DNA of 64,000 nucleotides. It comes from Stratiolaelaps scimitus (lineage: Eukaryota > Arthropoda > Arachnida > Mesostigmata > Laelapidae). The stretch is taken from contig JABWDB010000005.1 in the NCBI GenBank assembly GCA_019614645.1, forward strand, positions 15,241,001 to 15,305,000, in the 5' to 3' direction. The translations under genes and the position numbers were made by a program. Each line of letters opens with the position of its first letter. The first letter of the stretch is position 1. The notes beneath the pieces are model-generated. The model saw nothing but the letters and a program-made list of their open reading frames with translations, was not told where the DNA came from and did no database searches. Of this stretch, positions 26,101 to 40,480 are shown one piece after another.

Positions 26101-29100
26101 ATGCCGTGCTCATTGACATAGGCGAAATAAAAGAAACAGCCAGGACAATCACTAGTAACGATAAGAAAACAGAGGGCTGACAATGCAGCCGGAACAGGAA
26201 CGTACCGTCAACATGGCTCGCTAATTTTCTAGCTAATCCAGTTCTTACCTAATCGATTAATTAAGGGAAATTACTTACTGATAAAGCACCCGCATATTTT
26301 TTGATTTCACTCGACGTAATTGACACGATCGTAAACGTACACCTTACAAAATTATCCATGGCTCAAATCTGCTCATGACTTTTGTTTGGTTGAAAGCCTT
26401 TTTTTTATCAGGAGGTTCAACAGGCATAAACGCGCTACTACTGAAGCGGAATAAACCATGGAACCTTCAGCGAGTGAGCGTATGTTACTCATCTACGCAT
26501 AATTTGATCTCTATCCGCCACTATCCAGTAAACTTTGCTTGAGCCCCTCAAGTGTCACATTGTCCCTGCCCGTCTGAACCGGGTTGACACGGCGACCAAT
26601 TTCGACAAGCGTGGTCACGACTTGAGCTGAGCCAAAATTTCGAACTGTTGCACCCTTCACAGAATTGTGTCACTCCCCTCTGCTTGCCTTCTCGTCGAGC
26701 TCTTTATTTGTCGCTGAAAAATGTCTCAAAAAAGTCACGATGATGCCAAAATAGTAATTTACCAATTATTAAATTGTCGGCCATTTGATAGAGTATATTT
26801 AGCTTGGCAAAGGATCGAGCAGCAATCGCTCACAGCGTCGCCTTCTGTCCGTGAGAACAGATTTAGCGCTGACCTGAATCGTTGTGTACCCACGCGAAAG
26901 CGATTAACCAGTCAATCGAAGGCTTTTCCACGGAGTGCGTGCAATGGCCACTCAACACATGCCGACAAGGTACCACTGAGAGGGTTGTCACCTTCAGTGA
27001 ACATGCAGGCCGTCGAGTGTTCGGTGAAATTTGCTAGTTTTCAACATCGCCGCTGCTGTCTTGCTACAGGAGGTGTGAAGCATGGCGGACCATAGCTTTC
27101 GTGTCAACCTGTACGTACTCGAAGCCGACCACCTCTCGAACTGTTCTAGTGGACAGCGCTAAGCAGTCGATCGGCGTTAAGCAGTCAACTGCTGTTGTTG
27201 CTCTTGCCAGGGTAACTCTTTAAACACGGTGACACCAGACGTCACGGAAAACCTGTGTAAACGCGGCCCGCCTAAACGTGGGACACACGAGGGGAGAGTT
27301 GATCGATGTGGTTGGACCTTCGTCTGGTTGTCCTGCTGCAGGACATGACAGGCCGGGAGGGAGGGAGGGTGTATCGAAGTGGTTACGCCTCCCCGATTCG
27401 ACGAAATAACACCACTTGTAGCTGGTGATAGCAGTTGTGACAACACCAGCAGTTTGAATTCGTTGTGATAGACGGACACCACTTATCGTTCATCGCGCGC
27501 TCCCGTTGTGTATCTCGCTGAGTGTTCGTTGAACCACCACGAAGATATGAACAACAGCGGAAAGCTGTCTATATCCTTATGTCGCGGTCTCGCGGCGCGT
27601 CCTCGTGGTTTTGGAGACGGCTTTATCGACAACGCTAAAGACTTCGAGGTTCGAGCTTGTCCACGTCGCCGTTGACCTCTTGTCTAGGCTTGTTGGCGCC
27701 TCAACACTGAACCACAGAGGGCAATGCAAATCAAGCTGATCAGCTATATTTCACTTGTATGCGAATGGCAGCAATGAATCAAGAATATACGGGACAATAT
27801 GACGTCGCGAAGTCGTCTATCGCTCAACGACCTCACGAAGTACATGAAGGTGATTGCTTCACTGTTCCAACCTGCGAGAGTGCTAGCAGAATAGTTATCA
27901 CAGATCGACATATGTCATCGTCGGACCACGTAACAACAGAGCTCTTTCAGTCTATAACTATGTCATGTGTGTCTTAATTTAGGTTCCTATATATATATAT
28001 ATATATATTTATTACATATTTATATGAATACTGATGATTGTTTTTTCTTTGTTTTCAGGCGACGAAACCGTTAATGGAAAAGCGGCGCCGAGCTAGGATA
28101 AATCAGTGTCTACAAGAATTGAAGGATCTTATCTTAGAAGCACTCAACAAAGACGTAAGTATCTTATCTTGGAACAACAAGGAACGGTATGGGTTAGAGG
28201 TATAATACAACACATGGCCGTTCAGCGAGGGCGTAAGCGCCTTTAACGACCATGCTATGGTTACATGGCGACAATTCGTTGTTATGGTTCGTCCATATTG
28301 ATCCTCCTCAAGCTACAGGGCAAGGCAGATAATGAGAGGCGATTTGGCCGCACATGTCGTATACCTTAAATGTTCTCGAAAAAAATGAAAACAAAATTAA
28401 TAAAACACCGTTTGCCAACATTGTGCCACTTGGACCGAAAGCTTGGGTCGAAGCCCAACTGGCAAATCCAGCCATTTAAGCAGCGCGTACGTGAGCGCGT
28501 AAGTGCGTGCGTGCGAGCCAGCTAGCTAATCCCATCCACTACATACCCGTGGCCACTAATGCGATCTACTATGGCTGCACGGTATAAAACAACATCGCTA
28601 CAACATCTGTAGCTGATTGTCTTATGTTGGTGTGCGCGTACGCCTGCCTGAGGCACTCCATGGAATGATCCATTAGAGAAGGTAGGAGGTGGCGCCGATC
28701 GCAAGCCAGTGTTCCCGGGTGGGTTGTCAGATCGTCGTCCATAGCCCTCGGGCGGTTCGTGACCGCATCGTCAACGAATGACAACGAAATATGCTCGCGC
28801 CGGCGACGCCTTTACTCTGCCACCGTCACCGTGCGGTGGTCCAGCCGGGCGCACTCGGTTGGTTGATCGGGGCAACCTCCGTTCCCGTCTGCCGAGTTGG
28901 CCAACCGAACAGTTTGAAGAACAGAGCCGCCCTTCTCGAACGGCTCAGTTTAGTGGTCGCCCGTAGACGCTTGCGGTTGATTTACTCTCGGCTGATCTCT
29001 CTCTCTCTCTCTATCTCGTTATCGATGGATCGCCAATGCGCAGTGACAAATCATGCTATTGAAGCAGTTTTACCATTTAAATAGTGACCGGCACCGAGCA

Positions 29101-32027
29101 TCGCCGAGCTACTTGGTCCACGTCGTCAGGCAAGTATTAGCCAACAAGCAGTAAAACCGCTGATATCCGCTGAGGGTTGACCGAGATTGTTTCGTTCTTA
29201 GTCGATAGCGGATTTGATCTTAACCGGTTGTGCTTCTTCACACAGAACGTGTTGAGAGTTACGGCCACTTAATGAGACAAACACCTAACGCCGACCGTTC
29301 TGATGTTTTCGTGTATTCTCTGCTCTGTAAGACGTCTCAAAAACCAGAGCCACACACACACACACACCTGCCACTGATGAGAGCTTTGTAGCCGCCTGGA
29401 ACGAAAACCCAATATAAAAGGATGTCCTGCTCACTAATTGCGTTCAACAATAACGATACGGGTCACAAAATTTACAAATAGCCACCGCATTAACCCAGCG
29501 GAAATTACCACCATTACTCAATAGATGCACATCTATCTAACCTAGCCAACTTCTCACCCGCTTATGATTGGTCGCGTACCAACAAACTGCAAATTCATGT
29601 CGTTCGCCCTCGATCTTGTGAAACGATTTCGTTTGGATGCTTTTCATACAAACATATGCATATGTTGCAAGCTTTCCACGGGCCTACATGAATGCTGCTG
29701 CTGCTGCATCTGCCGCCGCCACCGCCGCATTGGTGCGTGGTTCTTACTAACCCTGCGCGATTTGCGACCGGGCAGATATTTCAGCTGTGAGAAGTCGTGA
29801 GTTGTCACTTACCAGTAGGTGACTTCGTCATAGGTACGCGGAGGCAGCGTCTCGCGTCCGTCGCCACTGAATTCGATGGCGTAACGCTCTCGCTCCGCGA
29901 GTCTCCGTGCCGTTTTCTATAGGCAGGCAGTATCAGCACCAGAAGCAGCGCTATCAACGCTAGCTCTTACAGGGCGTACGACCGACAACGTTGGCCCAGG
30001 CAGATGGCCGCGTTCGTGTCGCCTCTTACCCCCCCCCCCCGCCCCCCCGCTCCCTCCAAGCCGTGTCCACGACAGCATACGAACAAACAAGAAATCAAAA
30101 GAGAAGAATAATAATATATATCGTCTAAGCAAAGGCGGCGACGAGACAGACACAGAGAGAGAGAGAGAGAGGTGAGGAGCAAGCCTAATGTCTCCAAAAA
30201 GTTCTTCGGACTTCGCTGATCGACTTCATCATCGTGACATCCAGCCAGTGATGGTGATGGCAACGTCATCCTCATCATCATCATCGTTTTCAGCACTACC
30301 ACCGCCGCAATCATTGTTGTCATACACGGGCCACATTGCGCTGTGTTGTTCAGAAGCTTCGTCTCTCTCTCTCTCTTTATTTTCGTTCTGTCTGCGTGTA
30401 TTTGTGACACTTAGGGACGCTTATCTATCCCCCGTACAAAAGTAGCCATCTAGTCAGTCATGGGCTAATGGGTGCCGCACGACGCTGTACGGCTAGCGGC
30501 CAATGGCGGTGACCACTGTATCTACCTTGTTGGCTGACTATGTACTTGCTTGGCTGTTCGTCCCTCGTTCGGTGGTCGTCGTCGTCGTCGTCGAACTTGC
30601 TTTTCTCTTCGTGCCGCTTAAGCTGTGGCTTGAGCCACTAGTGTCTCTACCGCTCTTGATACCGCTCTGCTTCTAATCGTCGTAGTGGAATGGTGTTATT
30701 GTTTTTTTATTATGCCTGTTGCGACCGCCGAAGGCGTAGACGACCTTCTAGAAGGCAGGCTAGAAGGAAGCGAGTAGATTATAAGACCAGGTAATATATA
30801 TTCGATAATTGTCAAATCAGAGAACGATACCAAGCTCATATATATATATATATATTCGCATTATTTATAGCGTTGTCTTTAATCGCCGTCCACTGTTTCG
30901 GCTTTCGTTCGAAATTGGTTGCAAACGGCAGCAAAATCGTGACCAGGTCGTGGCGTGGTGGTGGTGGTGGCGGCGGCGGCGGCGGCGGCGGCTGCTGCTG
31001 CTGCTGCTGCTGCTCGATTTAGCGACGCTGAAGTTGTATAATTTAATCGTCACTGGCATTATCGCCACCGACAGCAACAACAAGACATACGTCAAGACAC
31101 TGGAGTCGAGCGCAGCGGAGCTGGCTACCCTCTGCGCGACGGCGCACACATACGCCGCCTCTGGCCGGCTAGCCGCCAGCTAGGTAGAACAACACGCGTA
31201 CCGTAGTAATAAATTGCCGGCTAAATATCACTATTTAGTGATTTTGGATGAAGATGAAGAAGGGGAAAAAGTGTACCACGTAAAATAGCCGTAATCGATA
31301 GTAGTTGTAATGGTATTCAACGGATCGTTGTAGCTAGACATCGTCTATGCAGCGGCGGCCCCCTCTCGGCGGGCGACGATGGTCAACCGAGAGAGAGAGA
31401 GAGAGAGAGAGAGAGCTCGGTAGGTGGTGAGTGGATGTCCATTTCCCACAATGGACATCTTTAGGCCATCGTGGCTGGAGTGAACTAAACAAGTTCGTCG
31501 ATCGATGGATGAGAGGGGAGACTGAGAAATAATTATGCGATTATTAGCTGCGACGGCAGCAGCAATTATCGACGTATTCTATTTTTGGGCGAAAAAAATT
31601 ATTATGCTTATTATCAACATGATACTGCTGCTATCGGTTGCACGATCGCTGGTAATGACCGAAAGGATGAATGCTTGATTGAATTTAGTTTTGGCAGACG
31701 ATAACCAGAGCGTTTTTCGCGCTGCGAATAAATGTGTGTACTTAGCACGGATGCATGCAATCGGTACAGAATATAATCAATATACATTTATAATTGAACT
31801 GATCATTGAGATGAGTGTCACGACTCGCTCTCTCTCTCTCTCTACCCAGACAATTAGATTGCGATCATTGTTTCGTCATAAATATATTAATTACATATGC
31901 ACGTCCGAGTTTTTCGTGGCACGTAAACAATATTTACGATTTCTATTAGTATATATTATTATTATTATTATTATTTGTATCACTATTTCAGGCACAAATT
32001 TTGGCGTCGTCTGATCTAATTACTAAG

Positions 32028-32069
<42 letters not shown>

Positions 32070-34289
32070 TATATATTATTAAGCTTTCCTGCGTGGAAAC
32101 CTATTTAACAAGACTATCGGCACACCTCTTTGTAACTTCTGCCTTGCAGCCGGCCCGACATAATAAGTTGGAGAAAGCGGATATCCTCGAAATGGCCGTC
32201 TGTCATTTGAAGAGCGTTCAGCGACAGGTGCGTCAAACGCCGAAACCGCCGTTGGAGGGCACAGCGAAGTACCGCGATGGCTATACCGAGTGTGCCAACG
32301 AGGTTTCCCGTTTCGTCAACAACGTCCAAGTACTCCAACCGGATGTCAAGCAGAAGCTTATTGGTAAGTTCGCTGTTTGTCGTTGTCGTGTATTACAGAT
32401 GATGAGCTATGATAATGATGATGATGAGAAATACGAGTGAGACTTTTGCTCCTTCTGGGTGTGTTTTGCTGTTACAACATCTCGCTCCCTCAAATAAGCG
32501 CCACGAGAACAAACCCCGAAGGTGAGCGGCCGCAGTGGGGTCTGAGCACAGGCAGACGATCATGAAGATGTCTCGATCATATCTGCTATGGCTTCTTCGC
32601 TACTGGTTAGCTAGGACGCATTACAGCCCGCAAGCTCTATAGTGTTTCTTTAGCCGACCAGAAGTTCACGTTATTAGAATGGTTCGCGGAGAATGCGTTC
32701 GTCAATGAATGGGTCGATGCGTCGTCAGGTCGCACAGGTGAGGCGGCGCCGCCGCTCTCCAACGGTCGCCGGCGACACGATAGCACTTCCGTGTCGAATT
32801 TTAATTCCCGACCCAACAGGTGGTCGACTTCCGATCAGACACGATTCTCAGCGGCCTTTGTGCTCCCTGTACGTAGCACTGATTCGCCTAAATCGTATGG
32901 AACCTGCTACCGACTTCACCTGGTATAGGTGTACATATCAACGAGCACATCAGCGGCAAATATGCATCTGTGCATACGTATAAATGCAGCCATCGTTGTC
33001 GTAACGCGTTAAATATCAACTGAGTTTTCTCAAGGAAGCGCAAGGCGAACCATATCCGATGATCCTCATTGTAGTTTCATCTCTCCACCAGTATCGACCA
33101 AACTACCCCTCCCCATATTATCGAGCAAGACGCCAGCAAGCAGCGTACAACCCCGACAAACGTTCAAACAGCAATGCTCATTAAATAAGCTAGCATATGT
33201 TTCATACGCATCAACGTACACGTTTTCATCATGAATTGTCCATTCTCCTCTTTTGCAGGTCACCTGTCATCGTGCATCAACACTTTGGATACAAGCAATG
33301 GCGCCCCAATTAGTCCTTCTCTCGGCTATCCGTTAGCAATCTCGCCAACAAGTCAACTCGATCAACAAGTTGGACCACTGCCAGTCGCGTTGCCTTCTGG
33401 CGACCGATCTTCATCACCGCTATCGTATTCGCCCTATCCGCCATTGTCGCCATCATCGCATCGGTCTTCGCCACCACTCCCGGCCGTGGCGGCTGCGTTT
33501 CCCGTCATAGCCCCATTGAACCTCGCGCCCTCACAATTGGTCGCATTCCCTGGAATGATTCCGCCCCCCACGAACGATCTCAACAATAACAATGTCAATA
33601 ACAACGTCGTTACCAGCAGCAGCAGTTGCAGCAACAGCCACCAACAGCATGAAATGAGCGTCGGTTTGAACCTCGTGACCAACAGCGACCATCGGACGAA
33701 CCAGCAACTGGACTTGATGACGGGCTGCCCCTTCGGTGATGAGCCGATGGAGGACGAGAACACACCAGCTGCCTCAGGATCAGACGACATCGGTCAGTCG
33801 GATGCACCCCTCGACTTTTCCAAGAAGCTCACGCAGATCCCGAAGCGAACAGGTAGCACCAGCAGTATCAGCAGCAGCGGGCTAGCTGGAGCAGGAGGAC
33901 GCTCGGGTTGTGGCGTTGGCGGCGGTGGCGCCGGGCCCGGAGGAGGAGGAGGCGGCGGCGGCGGAGCTAATTCAACCGTTTTTCCCAATCCCCGAAAGAA
34001 GTATCTCGCCTCGGTGAGCAGTGGCGCATCGAGTTCGTCGGACGAAGGCGGGCCCGGGACAACGCCGCACGGCAGCGTTTCATCCGCGAACGAGCTCGAT
34101 TTCAGCCACCATTCGCCGGCACTCCACCAACTGCAGCAGCAACAGCTGCACCAGAACCAACCAGTGAATTATTCAAAAAACGTGTATGGGGGAGCTTCGG
34201 CTCCCCGCTATAATTTTCTCGGTGTCGAATCGGGCATTGTCAGTGAGGATGACGACGATGTGTGGCGGCCGTGGCATTTTCAACGCTAA
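23147..34289 (+). CDS. dpn: Deadpan-like bHLH-Orange (HES family) transcriptional repressor, four exons
   Basis: Coding exons: 23147-23353, 28059-28154, 32150-32363 and 33259-34289, all with GT donors and AG acceptors; total 1548 nt, 515 aa. The start ATG has a good Kozak context (G at -3, G at +4). Residues 1-69 are an acidic/Ser-rich leader ending in LRK. Residues 70-101 hold the HES basic region with Pro in [13 protein letters not shown] and helix 1. Exon 3 begins [17 protein letters not shown] (helix 2) and carries the Orange domain (about 141-182, with ECANEVSRF and HLSSCINTL). Exon 4 is Ser/Pro/Asn/Gly-rich with a long Gly run. LEMAV and SVQRQ, plus an Orange spacing matching Deadpan rather than Hairy (which is three residues shorter there), favour deadpan. 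WRPW (508-511) should recruit Groucho but is followed by HFQR before the stop. The family binds DNA in the nucleus and represses proneural or segmentation targets. A hairy-type paralogue is the alternative. Confidence 0.88.
23354..28058 (+). other. Intron 1 of the deadpan-like gene
   Basis: 4705 bp, phase 0, donor GTAAGC and acceptor TTTTCAG. It contains a CAG/CAA tract near 24865-24920, a (CA)n near 25468-25485 and a (TA)n near 27990-28008. No nested gene is evident on either strand; the reading frames of 100-170 aa inside are low complexity. Confidence 0.75.
30954..31014. repeat. Compound triplet microsatellite (GGT)n(GGC)n(TGC)n
   Basis: Three triplet repeats directly abut within about 60 bp. 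On the plus strand they read as Trp, Arg and Leu runs; this is intronic and not coding. Confidence 0.9.
32031..32076. repeat. (TA)n microsatellite beside exon 3
   Basis: About 46 bases of alternating AT with one AAA interruption, ending about 73 bp upstream of the exon 3 splice acceptor. Confidence 0.95.
32364..33258 (+). other. Intron 3 of the deadpan-like gene
   Basis: 895 bp, phase 1 (splits a Gly codon inside the Orange domain), donor GTAAGT and acceptor TTTTGCAG. No feature of note inside. Confidence 0.8.
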
Positions 34290-35100
34290 CTTGCTAGTCT
34301 ATATTTTAGTGGCCACATCACACACACACACACGATTGCTTTTGAGTTTGCAGCGTCTAATACATGAGCTGGTTTCCGACATCGTTGACGTATGACAGAA
34401 AAAGCGTTACGTAGCTTGTCAGCTGATAACTATGAAGACCAGCCAACGCATAGAAAGATGAGGACGTCGTGTTTCCTTTACGTGGGTGACTGAAGACAAT
34501 ATATGACCAAATGAATTGCTCGAATGAATGCTGTTATCTCTACGGTGGTACTTTTCGATAAACTGCTTGATTGAAGTAATCACAATGCGGCATTTGCTGT
34601 ATGCTTGTTGTATTTGCCGTACACTGTTGTATAGACTATAATCACACGTTCTAGTAAGGAAGATGGAGAAATTACACAATTGCATGCGTGTAATAACTCG
34701 TTGAGATCGAGTTCTCGATGTTTCTTTGTCGTCGTTAAACGATGTGTGTAGATCTCATTTTACACGATTGTGACCCTGAAGGTTAGCACTATGTACATAA
34801 ATAAAACTATGTCTGTCACACTATCAAATTAATTCACCTAATTAGAAGAGAAATAAAATTCTATTGCCTTTTACTAAGGTCAAAATCATACACAGACACT
34901 GTGAAGTGCTCCATGAAATATCAACTCGAAGACTCGTCAAGCGAATCTAGCACCACTAGATATTTAAACTTTGTATATAGAAGAGCGCACAAGCGGCGAG
35001 ACGAGGTGCGAATGGAGAATTTGCTATTTCTATTTAATATTGTAAAAAGCACTAAAGAATAAAAAATTACGTTTCAATGTATGCCAGCAACGTAGGGTGT
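34290..35100 (+). terminator. Probable 3' UTR and polyadenylation region of the deadpan-like gene
   Basis: Downstream of the TAA stop there is a CA run (34320-34333) and three AATAAA hexamers at 34800-34805, 34852-34857 and 35058-35063. The last is followed after about 30 nt by a G/T-rich stretch, the usual arrangement for a cleavage site, so the UTR may be about 0.8 kb long. Alternative use of the earlier hexamers is possible. Confidence 0.55.
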
Positions 35101-37482
35101 CTTCGGTTGGGTATTATTGTCACTATAACTATAATTATACTTGTTGCTATCGTTATCATGCGATTAAGTCGATGTGCGCTAGTAGTGTGCGTCGAAAGAC
35201 GTATATAGTTCACAATTTCCAATTCGTATCCATGTTTGTAGCTTCTGCGGTTGCAATGCAGAGTTCCTCAGTAAATATCAAGTCGATGTTGCAATCTTCA
35301 CTAGGACATGTATATATATTTTATATGTTATAGAATGTGTATTAATTCAGTCCATCGTAGTATATTTTTAACAACACACATTCAATTCAACGCGACTAAC
35401 CTAGGATCATTGCATACATATAATAGTTTTGGAATATAACGTGGATAGTTATTGAAAGTATTCAAACATGCATGAAGCGTTGTTAGCAGAAATGTTACCG
35501 GGAATGTAAAGGCTAAATCGTGGAAACGACTCCGTTCGAGATGTCTCCGAACAGACCCAGTACACCGTACCCATCCCATTACCGCACGGTGGGAGCGTAA
35601 AAAAAAGGTTTTCGGGCGACTCTCAGCCAACGGTGGGGGGCCATCAAGGCGTATTCGATCGCTATCGCTTGTACAATGGATATAATTACGCTGGAATATA
35701 ATATTATAAAAATATAAATATATATTTTTGAACTGGGTATGAAGAGGTATCCTATTTTTAACCTAGTAATTAGCAAAATTTTAGGGGCAGGAACTCAGTC
35801 TGTCTGACAGCATTCTGAGAGTGGACTGATAATTGCATGTCTTCAAACAGCTGAGGGTCAGCTGGAGGGTTCTGGAGGGACGAGGGTCTCCCTCAGCTTC
35901 AAACAGACATTTTGATTCATCACGATGCGATCAAAGCTTCGTTTACTTTTACTTTATCGATGCAGAGATTTCAACAAGACATCAATTTCTCCTAACCCAG
36001 GGAGCACCACGTTAGAGCTATTCTCTCTCTCTATCTCGTGTTCTTTTCGTATTTCAACACATCTCGATTAGCATTACTCTTCATGTTTCGAGCTTTTTTA
36101 AAATACACAGAGACATGGTCTTAGCACATAGGATGGTGTGTATTAAAATATACAATAATTGGAGAATTAGTTGGAGGGTTCTGTTTATTAGTTATATAGT
36201 TTGGAAAATAATATTTAGGATTAGTAACTCGCAAACTTAAAGTGATGTCTAGGCCTACGAGAAGTCAGAATCATAATTCCCAAAGGAAAGAGTCATACCA
36301 CATGAGGTGATAAATAGACATTTACCTTTTAGGATAGATTAGCGTTCTATTTTTTAGGGAATTTCGAAACAAGTGAAAATGGTAAGCTGAAAAATCAAGT
36401 CAGATAAATTCCTAGAGAATTAGAGTTAGAATTGATATAGGATTTCAAACTGTGCAACTTCGCTGTGACTTTAATTGGTTTTTTTTAGTATCTTGTCGGT
36501 TTTGTTGGGGTACAACGTGATCATAACATGTCAATCTTCCCAATGTCAATATTTTTAACAAATGCGCCCTTATCGATGTATGTATAACTCCAAGCTGTTG
36601 ATCCTTAGGATTATAGATTATATGAATATAAATGATTAGGTTAACATAAATTGAGGATATACAAAGATATTTAAGTATCCATTTCCCAAAGATCTAGATC
36701 ACTTTGGGAGAAAATTGGTTATATCCTAATACCTAAAGCAATTGGAAATAAATGGGAAAACGTGGCTTATTTTCTCTCAGGAAAGCGTACAAATGACTTC
36801 GACAGTTCGCAACATACAAACTGTTGCCTTCGCCGAAAAAATCTTTGATAGCCATACATTATAAACATGTGTAACCAGAATGACAATTTTTAGTCTGCAC
36901 ATGGACTTGCTATATACAGCCTCATACTAGCACGGGTGCATAACCTATCCCCTTAACAGGTGTTATTCAAATGCATTATTTCGACATAAGTTAGCGGCAT
37001 CAATTAGCATTATAGAATCAGCTAATCAAGAGCACAGGTAACCAGATTGAGCGATCGTGGAGCTTGTTCACGCGCGCCATTATCATGAGCTACTCAAATC
37101 CTTGGCTAAAATTCGGAATTTCTAGCAAATTGGCACTTTTTATCTTTTATCAGTAGAATTAGCTTTTTGACCGCCACTCCAGTAGGCTTTCAAAAGCGAT
37201 AGAACAGATCGGAACGAAGCTTGATCGCATCATGGTTAATAAAGAATGTGTAACCAGTGATGTGCAATTAGTCAATTCCACTTGAGCAATTGGTTTCAGG
37301 CAGACCAAGCGGCGCCCATAAAGTTCTGCTGATTATTACATGAAAACTACTTTTATCCAATACATTTGGCTGATTCACACCAAGAAGAAGGGATACTGAT
37401 AGAATACGCATATAAAAAATGCATTATTTAGGTACACATACGCATATGCGTTCATACGCCTCATTTCATACGGCCTATTCTC

Positions 37483-37520
<38 letters not shown>

Positions 37521-40412
37521 CACAAAACCCATCCCATAATATTTCTTACCATTATCCCGCACCCTTCATCAACAAATTAGCTACGCATGATGTCGTCACA
37601 TATTTCATGTTTAACTACGCTGTGCCGTATCAGTGCGTGACATTCGCGAATTGGTCACTGTTTGTCCATTCGGCCATTTTTTGTCAATTTATCCGGGGTA
37701 ACTGTCGCCTATTTGAAGTTCCCCGTCCGAAACTGTACGAACGTCGGAGAATCCGAGAAGTATGTTTGCTGTGTTTGACGGTCTACCGACTAAACCACGG
37801 CCTCGCACAGCTTGGCTCTGACGTCGGCTACCGAACGATCGACGAAACGAAATATCGGCCAGTGGCTACGACTGGATGGCTACTTGGTTCGGGTCTGCTC
37901 TGTCGTTTTCATCTTCACAGTCACCATCATCATCATCATGATCAGATTCTGCATGATTTTCTTTTATTCGCTGATGGTCACCGCAGGTCGCCTCTAATCT
38001 CTCCGCATCATTCTCGCTCTCGTCGCCTCCGAAGATCTGAAGGCCTGAAGAGCAGAGAGTGAGTCAGTCGGTCGCTCGGCCAGTAGTGATGGTCGATGCT
38101 CCTTCTCTTCGATCAGATCCCCCACCCCCCTTTCTCGGGTTCACTCGCTTTTCCCTCTTGAAAAACAGCCAGACACAAATGCGTACACACGCCCGCGGAC
38201 GCAGAGACCCAGCCGCATGCAGCAAGAACGGCAGCGGCGGTATCTGATGATGCTAGACGGTGGCCACCACCGCGATCGGATCATTGCTCCGGTCTGAGGA
38301 ACCCGGCCTGGGTCTTCGCCTTCGCGCTGTCGAGTAACGAACCACGGCGCTCTAACTTCGCTGCTCATGGGCGCCTAGGCGTACCAGCATCACCAGCAGT
38401 TCGCCCATCTTCGATGGACGGCAGTGATACAAACCAGAGAGAAATTTTGTTCGATGCCAAACGAGCCAGAAATAGAAGAGATCTCTAGCGGGAGTTTTCT
38501 GTGTACAGTGGCGATCTTCGCTGGACGGGTAGCCGCGCTACGAAATACTTGGCGAGCCACTTGTAGCCAAAGACAAAGCCCTAGTCAGCTACCCGGGGGG
38601 GAGTGTAATAAGCAACGAAGAGCGAACACTACACAGAGGGTGAGAAAGAGACAGACACAGAGAGCGAGAGAGAGATCGAAAATAAATGCGATAAACGCAG
38701 CACCGAGGAGAGCGGGTAACGAAATTGGCGGCAGAGGGTGGTCAACCGTCGAGTGCATCGCACGGACAACTGGTGGCGGATAGAAGTAGCGCGACTACGG
38801 CCTACATCGGACACCGTTGCACAGAGGCGCGCTCTGCCTCCAGCTCTGCGAATAACATCATCCATCGGGAGACGTTCGCTATGTAACGACACCAAAAGGG
38901 ACATTAGTGGGGAAGTTCGCGCCAGGAGCGAACTGAACCGAAGCCGAACTGCCGAAGAGTCAACGTGGCCTGACCAGCATCGGCGACGGCTTACGGTCGG
39001 GGTGCGAGTTTGGTTCTGGTCGCCGGGCACGTCGAGTCATTTCTGGCTCACAGGCTGGCTTGTCTGCTGCTGACTGGCTGGTTCGCTATGGATAGCTGAT
39101 ACCGGCGCCTTCGCTCGCGAAGACATAGCGGTACATCCACTTGCGGGAGCAGTAACAGCAACAGCGGCAGCAGCACAAACACAGCGGCGGCACCAAAAGC
39201 AACGGCATCCACCGCCGCCGCCGCAACAGAAAGAACAGCACAAGAGTCGAGGAGGTCACCAGCGCTGGAGCGAGAGCCATTGATCGTTGCTACCCTTCTC
39301 TCGTCTGACTCTCAGTACGGATCGACGACTCATCGAGGTCGAGTGAGGAACAGAAGAGACGGCTCGAACAGCAGACCACGCGCAAGAGGGAAAATCACAT
39401 TGCCTTCACTGGTGTCGTGTACTGTGGTGGATAGTGCGGGGTGGCGTTGTCTCTAACGAACGAGGTGCGTTGAAGATTCGGGAGAGGATGAGAACAACGG
39501 CACCATTCGGACACGAGCTAGCTAGGCTAGCAGCAGAAGCACATCTGAACGTTTGACTCGCAAGGCGGTGCGGGGTCGATTTTGTGGTGGCCCGAAACAA
39601 CGACTCAAATCGACTGCTGATAGACTTAGACAGCATTGAATGAACCGGCTAATGACTAAGTTGAATTCACGATATCTATATTGTGTGTGTGAAGTGTAAT
39701 TGTGCGCCGAACTGTTAGAGAACAATTACGAGAACTAACTGCTAAGTGCGCGTCGCACACCGCTCTACGAAGTAAGGATACAAACTTGACAAAAAAAAAG
39801 GTAAGAGTGTATAGAAGGAAAGTCCATATGAAATGAAAAGCTTTGCTCGTAACATGTGTGTAAGTAATTAGTGCAAGACACACATTTTACTTGACATGGT
39901 AGTCATGATGGCGATGACAATTTTAATAATAGTAATATGGAACGTTTCCTACAACCATTTTCGTTCCGTTTCTATTTATATTAGGATAATTAAATATGAA
40001 GACAAAAATACGACTTTTACGCGGTTCTGGACGTACGCCCAGGCGTAACGTAAGTAGAAATCTGAGGCTGGGTTCATCTACCCAAAGCCCACTTCAGTAA
40101 ACGAAGGCTGTTGAATCGCTTGAACGTCCCACATCCGTTCTCGCCACCCCCGTCACGTTCACCTGTCGAAGGTAAATCTCAACAGTACCAAGAATAAGCT
40201 TGAAAAAAACAGTTCTGAAAAAGTTTGGGCTCAAGGTTTGCACCGAATAAACAGAACAGGAAGATCACAAGACACGATACAAATTGAGGCAACCAGGTTA
40301 CAACCGTGCTAAACCGTAGTGACGGGCATCCGCACTTCGACTGTGCTAGAGATATATATGTTTTTGGGTGTTAGAGGTGCGGAGGTTAAATGTTGAGGCT
40401 TTTGAATTATTA

Positions 40413-40480
<68 letters not shown>
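35101..40480. other. Intergenic DNA: AT-rich, then GC-rich from about 38.0 kb
   Basis: From 35.1 to 37.5 kb the sequence is AT-rich with no coding signal. A (TA)n lies at 37487-37517. From 38.0 to 39.8 kb it becomes GC- and CpG-richer, with GA-rich and CAG/CCG tracts (39150-39230) and a donor-like AAAG|GTAAGAG near 39801. This could be a promoter and non-coding first exon for a plus-strand gene, for example the one whose coding part starts at 48247 directly after a splice acceptor. This is only an inference. A second long (TA)n occupies 40417-40484. Confidence 0.4.

Larger units (their letters stand above)
28155..32149 (+). other. Intron 2 of the deadpan-like gene
   Basis: 3995 bp, phase 0, donor GTAAGT and acceptor CCTTGCAG. 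It holds a poly-C tract (30029-30048), a compound GGT/GGC/TGC tract (about 30954-31014), (GA)n (31389-31415) and a long (TA)n (32031-32076) just before exon 3. No nested gene seen. Confidence 0.75.

Noticed and set aside
37812..37997. Short frame with a hydrophobic Ile-rich stretch
   Set aside because: The hydrophobic run comes from an ATC/ATG triplet tract (37922-37942) and the frame has no other support.
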